In this document: positions 46,772 to 55,372 of the stretch, in pieces
How positions within the stretch are numbered: position 1 is the stretch's first letter
Layout of the letters: the number at the start of each line of letters is the position of its first letter
NCBI RefSeq assembly: GCF_030249855.1
Contig: NZ_JANURN010000001.1
Span: 186,001 to 250,000, forward strand
DNA: 64,000 bases
Direction: 5' to 3'
DNA from: Helicobacter_B zhangjianzhongii
GTDB taxonomy: Bacteria; Campylobacterota; Campylobacteria; Campylobacterales; Helicobacteraceae
Position numbers and translations under genes: made by a program
The notes under the pieces: model-generated
What the model was told of the DNA's origin: nothing
Databases searched by the model: none
The model's input: only the letters and a program-made list of their open reading frames with translations

Positions 46772-46777
46772 TATAAT
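46772..46777 (+). promoter_or_regulatory. Probable -10 box for fur
   Basis: TATAAT 38 bases upstream of the fur start, preceded by very AT-rich sequence. In H. pylori fur is autoregulated through sites overlapping such AT-rich DNA; I cannot define an exact Fur box here. Confidence 0.5.
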
Positions 46778-46814
46778 TCCCACAATGTATTTGATATTGC
46801 GAGGTTGTTTAATT

Positions 46815-47279
46815 ATGAAAGTGAAAAATCGTCTTGAGACATTAGAATCTATCTTAGAGCGACTGCGATTTTCTATCCGCCAAAATGGGTTGAAAAACTC
46901 CAAACAACGCGAAGAGATCATAAGCGTGCTTTACAAAAGCGGCACCCACCTAAGCCCTGAAGAAATCGCGGCAAACTTGCGCCAGCGTGATAAATCTACA
47001 AGTATTTCTTCTGTGTATAGGATTCTAGGATTTTTGGAAAAAGAGCGTTTCATCACCGCGCTAGAGCCGGGCAAGACAGGCAAACGCTATGAAATCGCAG
47101 CAAAGGAGCATCACGATCACATCATTTGCCTGCATTGTGGGGATATTCAAGAGTTTGTCGATGAAGAGATAGAAGCTCGCCAAATCCAAGTAGCTAGTGC
47201 CTACAAAGCCAAGCTTGTAAGCCACGATATGCGCCTATTTGTCATCTGCGATAAATGCCGCCAGCATATCAAAGACTAG
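46815..47279 (+). CDS. fur: Ferric uptake regulator Fur
   Basis: Iron-responsive DNA-binding repressor. 154 residues from ATG 46815, aligning with the start of H. pylori Fur (NRLETLESILERLRFSIRQNGLKNSKQREEI). The winged helix contains STSISSVYRILGFLEKE. The metal-binding segment EHHDHIICLHCGDIQEF has the regulatory His cluster and the first CxxC; CDKC near the C-terminus is the second. Upstream in-frame codons from 46785 lack homology. Confidence 0.95.
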   Translation: MKVKNRLETLESILERLRFSIRQNGLKNSKQREEIISVLYKSGTHLSPEEIAANLRQRDKSTSISSVYRILGFLEKERFITALEPGKTGKRYEIAAKEHHDHIICLHCGDIQEFVDEEIEARQIQVASAYKAKLVSHDMRLFVICDKCRQHIKD

Positions 47280-47291
47280 CCGCGTAGCTTA

Positions 47292-47903
47292 ATGCCTAGA
47301 ATCCACTTTTTGCATAGCCGCTTTTGTGCGGGGCTGCTACTCTACTTAGCCTTTCTTGTTAGCACTGCTAGCACCGCATACGCTCGCGAGCCTTTTGAGA
47401 AAGTGGGCGATGTGCTAACTCTCGCACCTGTTGGCGTGCTTATCGTAAGCCTTGGTATGCAAGACTATGAGGGAGCTGTGCAGCTCGCAGCTGGCTCGCT
47501 TGTTACCCAAGGGGTGATAGAAGTGGTCAAAAAGAGCTTTCAATTTGCCCACGATAAGGGCTGGGGGGAGCTAGAGTTTGCCAAACGCCCTTGCTGCGAT
47601 AATTGGGAAGGTATGCCAAGCGGACACGCCGGCGGGAGCTTTAGCGCGGCTGGGTTTGTGTATTACCGCTATGGGTGGAAGCCGGCATTGCCACTTATCG
47701 GGCTTGGGATCATCACTGATGCCTCGCGCGTGGTCGCTAGGAAGCATAGTGTATGGCAGGTGCTTGCCGGAAGTGCGATCGCGTGGGGAGTAGCGTGGAT
47801 ATTTACCACACCTTATAAGCCTAGGAAGCTCCTAATCACCCCTGATATAGGCACAGATATAGCAGGAACCACTTATGGACTAAGCCTTAGCTACTCGTGG
47901 TAG
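47292..47903 (+). CDS. PAP2-family phosphatase, exported
   Basis: 203 residues: a signal or anchor helix (LLLYLAFLVSTASTAYA), then the acid phosphatase/PAP2 motifs KxxF...AKRP (about 80-98), PSGH (about 108-111) and SRVVARKHS (about 141-149). It could dephosphorylate lipid A or undecaprenyl pyrophosphate in the periplasm; the substrate is not determinable. The first codons (ATGCCTAGAATCCACTTTTTGCAT) lie inside the 14-mer repeat, so a repeat seems to provide the start. It is 12 bases behind fur. The C-terminus ends SLSYSW. Confidence 0.82.
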   Translation: MPRIHFLHSRFCAGLLLYLAFLVSTASTAYAREPFEKVGDVLTLAPVGVLIVSLGMQDYEGAVQLAAGSLVTQGVIEVVKKSFQFAHDKGWGELEFAKRPCCDNWEGMPSGHAGGSFSAAGFVYYRYGWKPALPLIGLGIITDASRVVARKHSVWQVLAGSAIAWGVAWIFTTPYKPRKLLITPDIGTDIAGTTYGLSLSYSW

Positions 47904-49160
47904 CTAGTAGTGCTTGCGCTCTAGCGTGATCGCTTTATTTGCAAAATGCGCTTCATACACCGCTAGGGTAAGCTTACTAGATTCTAGGATATTGGCATTT
48001 TGCGTGGGGGATTTGTAGCTAGAATCCACTTTTATAGGTTTAGCTAGTAGCCCACAAGTGCGCAAGATCTTTCTATATGCGCGGGAGAAAAAGTCCTGCC
48101 GATAAAAGCGCAGTAAAAAGGCTAGCGTATAGATAGCTAGCTTGCTCGTTTTAGTCCGCTCTATCAAGGCTTTGAGCCGCTGCTCCCCTAGCGCGTAGTC
48201 ATCTTGTATGCGTGGGTATTTGCGCCGCTCTTTTACAATAGTGGCTAAAAACATCGTGCTAGCCCACTTTGATCGCCAAAAGGCTTGCGTTTTCTCATCT
48301 TGGAGCATTTTGGCATTAAGCATAGGCTCCCACATCCACATCGTTACGGCAATATCCCCTAAAAGCGCGTAGTCTCCGCCAAGCTCCTTGGCACACTCTA
48401 TGCTATCTTTTGGCAGGACAAAAAGCTCCTTTTCTTTCTGCTTATTGACACCTCCGCCAATGGATTTTGGCGAAGAGCCTATCCAAGTAAGCGGGATATG
48501 TGAGTGGATATAGCACTCCCCTAGGCTTGCGATCGCTGCACTAGCAAAGCCATCTGGGCTAGCACTTTTGTAGAAAACGCCATTTTGCCTAGCTTTGATC
48601 TCTGCTATCACATCTCTATGCACCAAAGAGCCGGCATAAATTTGTGGCATAGCAAAAAACCCTTCCGCGCTAAGCAGCGTGGGGATAAACTCTTTTTGCG
48701 CATTTTTGATGATAAACCTAGGCTCGGCTATGTAGGCGGTTTGAATATCTTTGTAGCTCTCACTACACCCCTCCCAGAAGTAATATGCCCTAGCACCATT
48801 GACAATCCTTATCCCTTTTGCTTGAGCCTGCTCTATCAAGCGATCGCTTAGGTGGAAGAAGTAGGGCTGCACGCCATCATCACTGCCTACAATGCTTACC
48901 CACTCCCCTTGTGCTTGGGATAAAAGCCACTCATAGTGGCTACTCATCGTGCAAACTTGCGGCGGGCGCATAGCTCGCACCCTCTTATGTGCGAGTGTTT
49001 GCACAAATTCATACGAGCCATCGCTTGAGTAGTTATCACTGACAATAACTTCATAGTCCTCCCTATCGCCTGCTTGCTCTAGCACGCTAGCTATCGCGTA
49101 TGGCACAAACTCTTTGCAGTTGCGCACGGGGATTATGATGGTGTATTTTATAGTCTGCAT
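47904..49160 (-). CDS. Glycosyltransferase family 2
   Basis: 418 residues. The GT-A domain begins YTIIIPVRNCKEFVPYAIASVLEQ and has EVIVSDNYSSDGS and the metal site IVGSDDGVQPY (about 94-104). The C-terminal 120 residues are helical and less conserved. ATG 49160 has AAAAGGAA upstream. It is the last gene of the minus-strand glycan locus, and a hairpin repeat separates it from the RfbJ-like gene. Confidence 0.85.
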   Translation of the reverse strand: MQTIKYTIIIPVRNCKEFVPYAIASVLEQAGDREDYEVIVSDNYSSDGSYEFVQTLAHKRVRAMRPPQVCTMSSHYEWLLSQAQGEWVSIVGSDDGVQPYFFHLSDRLIEQAQAKGIRIVNGARAYYFWEGCSESYKDIQTAYIAEPRFIIKNAQKEFIPTLLSAEGFFAMPQIYAGSLVHRDVIAEIKARQNGVFYKSASPDGFASAAIASLGECYIHSHIPLTWIGSSPKSIGGGVNKQKEKELFVLPKDSIECAKELGGDYALLGDIAVTMWMWEPMLNAKMLQDEKTQAFWRSKWASTMFLATIVKERRKYPRIQDDYALGEQRLKALIERTKTSKLAIYTLAFLLRFYRQDFFSRAYRKILRTCGLLAKPIKVDSSYKSPTQNANILESSKLTLAVYEAHFANKAITLERKHY

Positions 49161-49207
49161 TACTATTCCTTTTCGTTTTTACTTTCCGTTTGGCTTTCTT
49201 CCTCAAG

Positions 49208-49330
49208 GATTCTAGGAGTTGCGGTGGGGCTGTGGGAGCTTTGCAAACTTTGGGGAAGGTTAGCGACCTTGGCGGTCGTGCCTTTCACAAAGTTTGCAAT
49301 ACTGCCGCATTGCTCACCCAAGACCGAATC
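49208..49330. repeat. Long hairpin repeat, loop class 4
   Basis: GATTC (49208-49212) to GAATC (49326-49330). Arms TTGCAAACTTTG (49241-49252) and CAAAGTTTGCAA (49288-49299) are a perfect 12-bp stem around the same loop as the copy at 10417-10539 (one base differs). It lies between two glycan genes. Confidence 0.8.
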
Positions 49331-49437
49331 CCAGCTCCTAGAATCCACTTTTTGTTTTTGCATTACTACTCCTTTATTGTTTAGGTGGTGAAATCACGCG
49401 CATAAGCCCAGCTTCTAGGCTGATTTTTGGGGCATAG

Positions 49438-50340
49438 TTAGGCAGCTTGGCAAGTGGCATAAAATGGCGGATTTCTTGGCTGGATTCCCCCCCCCCCCCC
49501 GTTTGCAGCAAGCTCGCCATCTATGCGATCTACACTTATAGGCATTTGGATTGCTGGGATCGCACTTGCGCGCGCGCCAAAATCTAGCGGCAAGCGTGCA
49601 TTAGCTAGGCTCTCAAACACGCTAGCAAGCTCTCTTAGGCGTATGCGATTGGTGGATTCTAGGGTGTAGATGGTGCTTGTATGCAGGCAGTCTATGGAGT
49701 CTATGGCTAGGGCAAAGCCGCTGATAATATCATCGATATGGGTGAGATCTAGCACTTGTAGCCCATCGCTCATCGCTAGATTCTGCTTTGGGGGATTGCG
49801 CAAAAGATCGCGCCATAGGCTTAGGATCTTGCCCCTAGGGTCATTCTCTCCATAAGTGTCATAGAGCAAGATATGCACGATTTTTGTCGGCAAGGTCGCG
49901 GCATAATGCACGCAAATATCATAAAACGCCTGCTTGGTCGCAGCGTAGAGATTAAAGGGGCTATAACTGCTAGCATTGGCAAATTGAAAGTAGGAGAGTG
50001 TGTTGATAAAAAATCGCGCCGGATAAGTCGCTAGAGTCTCTAAAATCTGCGTCCCTAGCGTGAGGTTTGCCGCGATAAGATTAGCAATCTCCTGCCCTTT
50101 GCTACGCCCACTTTGCACAAACGCCGCCAAATGCACCACTCCATCGATATTGTGTGTGGCAAAAATCTGGGTCAAAGACTCTATGCTCCCATCATAGTGC
50201 GCGATCTCACAATATGGCGCGATAGCTGTCGTATCGCTACTAGGGCGCACAAGGGCTATGATGTGGAATCGCTCATAGCACGCTTGGATAAAGTGCGAGC
50301 CGATGAAGCCGGTGGAGCCGGTGAGTAGGATGGTTAGCAT
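49438..50340 (-). CDS. RfbJ-like NAD(P)-dependent sugar epimerase/reductase, C-terminus phase-variable
   Basis: 300 residues in the present frame. Extended SDR with ILLTGSTGFIGSHF at the N-terminus, VVHLAA and the catalytic YAATK (about 133-137). It resembles CDP-abequose synthase (RfbJ), the 4-ketoreductase acting on the RfbH product; with RfbH nearby that role is plausible but inferred. A run of 14 G (49487-49500) lies near the 3' end. With 13 G the reading frame would instead end LAKLPNYAPKISLEAGL... at 49374, and that ending resembles the normal C-terminus of this family. So the present 14-G form probably has a wrong, shortened tail. Confidence 0.78.
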   Translation of the reverse strand: MLTILLTGSTGFIGSHFIQACYERFHIIALVRPSSDTTAIAPYCEIAHYDGSIESLTQIFATHNIDGVVHLAAFVQSGRSKGQEIANLIAANLTLGTQILETLATYPARFFINTLSYFQFANASSYSPFNLYAATKQAFYDICVHYAATLPTKIVHILLYDTYGENDPRGKILSLWRDLLRNPPKQNLAMSDGLQVLDLTHIDDIISGFALAIDSIDCLHTSTIYTLESTNRIRLRELASVFESLANARLPLDFGARASAIPAIQMPISVDRIDGELAANGGGGGIQPRNPPFYATCQAA

Positions 50341-52724
50341 TAGCTAGCCCTTGCTAGTTTGGGCATTAGCTGCTGCTTGGAGGATTTGGCTTTGCTTGGC
50401 TTGGGCGTTGGCTTTTGCGCGCTTTTGCGGGATTCTGCGGCGGGGGCTTGCTCATTATCGCCTAGATAAATCCCTTCGCCCCCGCCTTGAAAACCCACAA
50501 AATCATCGCAAAATCCTGCCGCCTGCGAGTCGCTGAAAATTGGGGCGTTGTGGGTAGAAAACCTAGAATCCACTTTTTTATCGTCATTGCGAGCGGATTG
50601 AAAATCCGCGTGGCAATCCATACATTCTGCGCTAGCAGAATTGACTTCGCTAGAATCCACTTTTGCGGATTTGTGGATCGCTACGCCGTGCTGGGGCAAG
50701 CCTCGCGATGATAAAACTCGCGATGATAAAAAAGGATCTACAAAAACTCGACTAAAAAGAAGATCTAACGGGGGGGGGGGGGGAAGTTCTGTTGCGCCAG
50801 AGGCTTGTGTGGAGTGGCTTAGGCTTTGAGCATTGCTAGAATCCACTTTTTCACTCTGTGTGCTAGATTCTGCGTTTTGTAGAGACAATCGCCCTGTAAG
50901 CAGGGATTTGAGCATTTTTAGCGCGGTGAAAATGCTTGGGCAATGCTCTTTTACATACTGCTTGCTTCGCTCCGTGTAGCTAGGGCGTAGCCCAAAGAGC
51001 CTAAACTGCTGGGATAAGCGCATTTGCGCATAGAGTCTAAGCAGCGGCAAATGCGCAAAATACCGACTCCACCACAGATGATTCCCCACAAGCTGGGCGT
51101 GAGTAAGCTTGCGCGTAAAGCCCAAAATCATCTGCGGATTTTGCAGGATCATCATTAGCGCGACATTTGGATCCTTGCAGCTTGAAGCATCGTAGTGATT
51201 GCGCGTAAGCAGCTCTGCGCGGTAGCAAAACACCTCCCCACAAAGTGCCGCACGATTGAAAAATGTCATATCCCCGCTAGGAGCCTCGCTCTCATCATAG
51301 CCGCCGATTTCTATGCACTTAGCGCGATTATGCAGCAATGCCCTAGGCGGCATACCGCAAAAGCCATCTTCAAAGGGGGCTTGCATTTGCAGCTTTTGTA
51401 AGCGCGCTTGTGAGATACACTTGGCATAGAGCTTTTGTAAGCGCGTGCGTGGATATACATCGCTAGTATCTTCGATCGCGCCTATAAGCGTGGCGTGGGC
51501 GTAGGCAGGATTGGTAGCTAGGCTACTCATACGCGCTAGATAGCTAGGCAGCAGCTCATCATCGCTATGGAGCAAGCACACCCACTCGCCCCGTGCTAGC
51601 TCTAAGCAGCGATTCCAATTCCCCAGACCGCCGATATTTTGGGCGTTTTGGTAGTAGGTTATGCGGTGGGCAAATTCTTGTAGCATAGATTCTGCGGGGT
51701 AGCTTATAGGCTCAAGCGGATTTTCTACGACAATGATCTCATAAGGCTCATCAAAGTCCTGGGCTAGTGCGCTAAGGATGGCGCGGCGGAGAAGGGTTAC
51801 GCGTTTGTAAGTGGGGATAGCAATAGTGAAGAGCGGCTTTTTTGCTTGTGGCGATTCAGCTTTTAGCGAAAAATGCGGGAGCGGCGGACAATCGCTACAC
51901 TCATTACCGCTAAGGTAACTCCCTTGCGATTGTCCTTGCAACCCACATTTTTCATCTAAAATCTTAGAATCGCTTGGGCTTTTACTAGAATCTAGCCTTG
52001 CTTCCGCCTGCGAGCTGGCTACTTCAAAAGTGGATTCTAGCTCCAAAATCCTAGAATCCTTTGGTTGCTTGTTTAGAATTGCGGCGTTTTCCCTAGAATC
52101 CACTTTTTTATCGTCATTGCGAGATTCTGCGGTAGCAGAATCGTGGCAATCCATAGAATCAACCGCCCTTGCCCTAGAATCCAATTTTTCATTTGCTGCT
52201 GTGGATTGCCACGCCACTGCTGGTGCAGTGTCTCGCAATGACGGAGAAAGATCGGCTTGTGAAAAATGGGCGTTGCTAGAATCCTCGTTTTCTAAAAAAG
52301 CTGCACTTTGCGTATTGGCGTTTTTTCTGTCATTGCGAGCCGACTTGTCGGCGTGGCAATCCATACATTCTGCGCTAGCAGAATAGTCTTTACTAGAATC
52401 CGTTTTTTTATTATGGATCGCCGCGCCACTGCTATCGCGGACCCGAATGACAGAATGGGCGTTTGTGGCTGTGTTGTCAAATGAGGATTCTAGGCTTTGC
52501 CTAAACACACATCGCGACTCCACATTTGCAGTCAAGGCGAAATTATCCCTAGGGTAGATGAAGCTTGTAGGGTCAAAGCTAGGGTCTAAATACTGCTTGC
52601 ATCGCCGCTCCACTTCAGCGATAATGGCGTATTGCTCGGCTTTGGTGTAGCTATCTTTAAGCGCGTCGCCCACGCCATAAAAAATTGTCGTGCTAGAAGA
52701 TTGTGCTTTTTGGGTTTTAGGCAT
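50340..52724 (-). CDS. Glycosyltransferase family 2 with repeat-encoded arms
   Basis: 794 residues. Only about 295-640 is a normal GT2 enzyme: LFTIAIPTYKRVTLLRRAIL, IIVVENP and the metal site LLHSDDELLPSY. Residues 1-70 are unique sequence. About 71-290 and 652-794 are encoded by 14-mers, GTCATTGCGAG units and two long hairpins (51853-51971 and 50431-50520). A C14 run in coding sense (50770-50783, five prolines) separates the enzyme from its C-terminal repeat tail. Thirteen or fifteen C would stop translation within a few codons, removing the tail but not the enzyme. It overlaps the rfbH stop by eight bases. Confidence 0.75.
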   Translation of the reverse strand: MPKTQKAQSSSTTIFYGVGDALKDSYTKAEQYAIIAEVERRCKQYLDPSFDPTSFIYPRDNFALTANVESRCVFRQSLESSFDNTATNAHSVIRVRDSSGAAIHNKKTDSSKDYSASAECMDCHADKSARNDRKNANTQSAAFLENEDSSNAHFSQADLSPSLRDTAPAVAWQSTAANEKLDSRARAVDSMDCHDSATAESRNDDKKVDSRENAAILNKQPKDSRILELESTFEVASSQAEARLDSSKSPSDSKILDEKCGLQGQSQGSYLSGNECSDCPPLPHFSLKAESPQAKKPLFTIAIPTYKRVTLLRRAILSALAQDFDEPYEIIVVENPLEPISYPAESMLQEFAHRITYYQNAQNIGGLGNWNRCLELARGEWVCLLHSDDELLPSYLARMSSLATNPAYAHATLIGAIEDTSDVYPRTRLQKLYAKCISQARLQKLQMQAPFEDGFCGMPPRALLHNRAKCIEIGGYDESEAPSGDMTFFNRAALCGEVFCYRAELLTRNHYDASSCKDPNVALMMILQNPQMILGFTRKLTHAQLVGNHLWWSRYFAHLPLLRLYAQMRLSQQFRLFGLRPSYTERSKQYVKEHCPSIFTALKMLKSLLTGRLSLQNAESSTQSEKVDSSNAQSLSHSTQASGATELPPPPPLDLLFSRVFVDPFLSSRVLSSRGLPQHGVAIHKSAKVDSSEVNSASAECMDCHADFQSARNDDKKVDSRFSTHNAPIFSDSQAAGFCDDFVGFQGGGEGIYLGDNEQAPAAESRKSAQKPTPKPSKAKSSKQQLMPKLARAS
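50431..50520. repeat. Long hairpin repeat, loop class 3 variant
   Basis: Starts GATTC (50431). Arms GGCGGGGGC (50439-50447) and GCCCCCGCC (50478-50486) form a perfect 9-bp stem. The small loop hairpin is TTATC-GCCTA-GATAA, while other class-3 copies have TTACC-...-GGTAA: both partners of a base pair differ together. It is translated as part of the glycosyltransferase C-terminal tail. Confidence 0.65.
51853..51971. repeat. Long hairpin repeat, loop class 3, inside glycosyltransferase gene
   Basis: GATTC (51853-51857) to GAATC (51967-51971). Arms GACAATCGC and GCGATTGTC with an outer AAAAATGCGGG/CCCACATTTTT pair. The loop holds TTACC-GCTAA-GGTAA. It is read in frame just before the GT2 domain. 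Confidence 0.75.
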
Positions 52725-54033
52725 TGCAAAACTCCCTAATCTCTTTGGCGATATACTCTATCTGGGCTTGCTCTAGTCCCGGATACACCCCCACCCAAAG
52801 CCCTCTTTCCATCATCGCATTTGTCCGCGCTAGATCGCCTACAATGCGATAGTCCCTGCCATTTTCTAAATGCGTGAAGCACGGGTGCTTGGTGATATTG
52901 CCGGCAAAGAGCGCGCGCGTTTGGATCCCTCTAGATTCTAGGTGCTGCACAAGATCATTGCGCGTAAATGGCGCATCACTATCTACTATCATCAAGCAGC
53001 CAAACCACGCAGGCTCGCTCTCTCCTTGCGCCTGTATGATCCTAAGCCTCTTGACTCCTTGCAGCAGCTCGCATAATCGCGCGTGATTTGCACGCCTTTT
53101 TGCGACAAAGGATTCTAGCTTCTCTAGCTGGGCTACGCCGATAGCTGCTTGCAGATCCGTGGCTTTTAGGTTAAAGCCAAAATGACTATACACATATTTA
53201 TGATCATAGCCATAAGGCAGCTCCCCACACTGCTGGGAGAATCTAGCCTTGCAAGTATTATCCACGCCGCTTTCACAGAAGCACTCTCGCCCCCAATCGC
53301 GCATTGATAGCAGGATCTTTTTTAGCAGTGGATTGCTCGTATAGACTGCGCCGCCCTCGCCTGTGGTGATGTGATGAGGTGGGTAGAAAGAGCTTGTGCC
53401 AATATCCCCAAAGCTCCCTGTCTTACGCCCTTGATAGAGAGAGCCTAGCGCATCGCAGTTATCTTCAATAAGCCAGAGATTATGCGCATCGCAAAAGGCT
53501 TTTACGCGTGCGATGTCAAAAGGGCTGCCCAAAGTGTGGGCGATCATCACTGCCTTTGTCTTAGGGCTTAGGGCGGATTCTAGCGCGTTTATATCGATAT
53601 TTGCGCACTCATCAATATCCACAAACACCGGCACCGCGCCATACTGGATCATCGGCGCGATAGTCGTAGGGAAGCCTGCGGCTAAGGTTATGACCTCTTC
53701 ACCCCTTTTGACTTGCCGCTCGCCCAAAAGTGGGGAAGTAAGCGCGAAAAATGCTAGTAGATTGGCACTAGAGCCGGAATTGACCATTAGCGCGTATTTC
53801 ACGCCAAGATATGCTGCTAGCTTGTTTTCAAACTCTTTGGTCCATTTGCCGCTTGTGAGCCAAAACTCCAGCACCGCTTGCGTGGCGTTTGCCATCTCGC
53901 GCTCATCAAACACCCGCCCTGCATAATTGATCCTAGAAGCTCCGGGGATAAACTCCTGCCTAGAGGCGTGTGCTAGGGCATAATACTCGCGCACTTTTTC
54001 TATGATTTCTTGTTGCAGCTGCTCTTTAGTCAT
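52717..54033 (-). CDS. rfbH: RfbH, CDP-6-deoxy-4-hexulose 3-dehydrase
   Basis: PMP-dependent iron-sulfur enzyme removing the C3 hydroxyl of CDP-4-keto-6-deoxyglucose, on the way to CDP-3,6-dideoxyhexoses. 438 residues with an aminotransferase-like fold. It has SGSSANLLAF, the DNCDALGS segment and HHITTGEGGAV, in which the PLP lysine of aminotransferases is replaced by histidine, as in E1-type dehydrases. The cysteines (CFCESG, TCKARFSQQCG) suit the [2Fe-2S] site. It is separated from the upstream FkbM gene by 371 bp of repeats. Confidence 0.9.
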   Translation of the reverse strand: MTKEQLQQEIIEKVREYYALAHASRQEFIPGASRINYAGRVFDEREMANATQAVLEFWLTSGKWTKEFENKLAAYLGVKYALMVNSGSSANLLAFFALTSPLLGERQVKRGEEVITLAAGFPTTIAPMIQYGAVPVFVDIDECANIDINALESALSPKTKAVMIAHTLGSPFDIARVKAFCDAHNLWLIEDNCDALGSLYQGRKTGSFGDIGTSSFYPPHHITTGEGGAVYTSNPLLKKILLSMRDWGRECFCESGVDNTCKARFSQQCGELPYGYDHKYVYSHFGFNLKATDLQAAIGVAQLEKLESFVAKRRANHARLCELLQGVKRLRIIQAQGESEPAWFGCLMIVDSDAPFTRNDLVQHLESRGIQTRALFAGNITKHPCFTHLENGRDYRIVGDLARTNAMMERGLWVGVYPGLEQAQIEYIAKEIREFCNA

Positions 54034-54404
54034 TCTGTCTTAGTCCCTTTACTTTTTCTGCTTGCATTGCGCGTATTTTAGCATATTTTGCGCGTATGTA
54101 GGCATTGATAGCGAGCCTTGCTTGTGCCTAGCTTGATTACACTTTGAGCGGAGCTAGAATCCACTTTTTCTAAAGAAACTGCGTTTTGACTTTCGGCGTT
54201 TTTTCTGTCATTGCGAGCAAATGCAGTCTCTTCTCTGTCATTGCGAGCCTTGCTCTGCAAGGCGTGGCAATCCATAGAATCAACCGCCCTTGCCCTAGAA
54301 TCCGCTTTTATTGTGGATCGCCACGCCCCTGCTGGCGCAGTGTCTCGCGATGACCATAGAGGCTTGGCGTGGCGCAAAGCTCGCGATGACAAAAAGCTTG
54401 AATG
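54034..54404. repeat. Repeat region between rfbH and FkbM methyltransferase
   Basis: About 0.37 kb holding three GTCATTGCGAG-type units, one truncated (54208-54225), one at 54237-54276 with inner stem GCCTTGC/GCAAGGC, and one inverted (54311-54352). Several 14-mers are also present. Open frames across it are repeat shadows; no gene is seen. Confidence 0.7.
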
Positions 54405-55372
54405 TCAAAACGAGGATTCTAGGCTAAAGCGATCGATATAGGCTTTGTGCTTCTCCTTGTGGAGGAAGAAAAAGTTTGTTTCTTGTGTGTGATCTGTCAT
54501 CGTTTCTAAGCCCATAAGCCTTAAAGTAGAATCCTGCTCGCAGGTATAGTAGCACCCATAGCCAATTTGCTCCAGCATCGCAATAATCTCATTTGGGTGG
54601 TAGCCATACTTCGCCGCCCATTTTCTAAGCATTTCTACAAACAATATCGGCTTAAACTTCTCTATACTTTCTAGCCCCCCTCTAAGCGCGAAAATCTCCG
54701 CCCCCTCCACATCAAGCTTGATAAAATCTATGCGCGTTAGCCCCTGCTCTTTGACATACCAATCAAGCCGCTCTACCTTGCAGATGATCTTTTCATTCTC
54801 CTTTTCCTCGTGCATAATCGCCGCAGAAGCATTGCCAAAATCCTGCTTATAGACATAGAATGTCAGCTCCCCACTCTTATCAAATAGCCCAAAGTTGTTG
54901 ATACGCACGCGATCTTGCACGCCGTTGTAGTAGGCATTGGCGATAAACTGCCTATAAGTGCTAGCCACCGGCTCAAAGGCGTGGATCGTGCAGTGCTTCA
55001 TCTTGGCTAGGGCTATGGAGTAGTAGCCGATATTGCCGCCAATATCTAGCACCAAGTCCCCATCTCTCACAAGTGTGAAAATCATCGCGCTATCTAGTCG
55101 CTCATAGTGCTTGAAGTTTAAGATCTCTAGCGGGGTCATTCGCTCGCAGCCTTTTTGTAGCAGCAAGGTTACCCCCCCCCCCCCCCCGTTTGTGTGCGCA
55201 CAGCAACCCTCACACAATTAGGCGTGATAACTATCTCTTCTATGTCGCGATTAGCGATAAACTCCGCATACTCAAAGAGCCTATCGTGCAGCTTATACAT
55301 CTGCGTGATATACTCTGGCTTTGGTAGCTCGCCTTGCAAAAAGGCGGATTCTAGGGATTTCAATGTTTTCAT
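54405..55372 (-). CDS. FkbM-family methyltransferase, phase OFF
   Basis: Probable O-methylation of a glycan sugar. The first 67 codons (from ATG 55372) end TQTGGGGG and then stop. The rest (VTLLLQKGCERMTPLEILNF...DLVLDIGGNIGYYSIALAK...RIDFIKLDVEGAEIFALRGG) is the FkbM Rossmann domain in another frame. The cause is a G16 run (55172-55187); 14 or 17 G would give one protein of about 322 residues. ATG 55372 overlaps the stop of the preceding epimerase gene (ATGA). Confidence 0.85.

Noticed and set aside
54078..54392. 104-codon minus-strand open frame upstream of rfbH
   Set aside because: Same repeat peptides, and no homology-like sequence or ribosome site.
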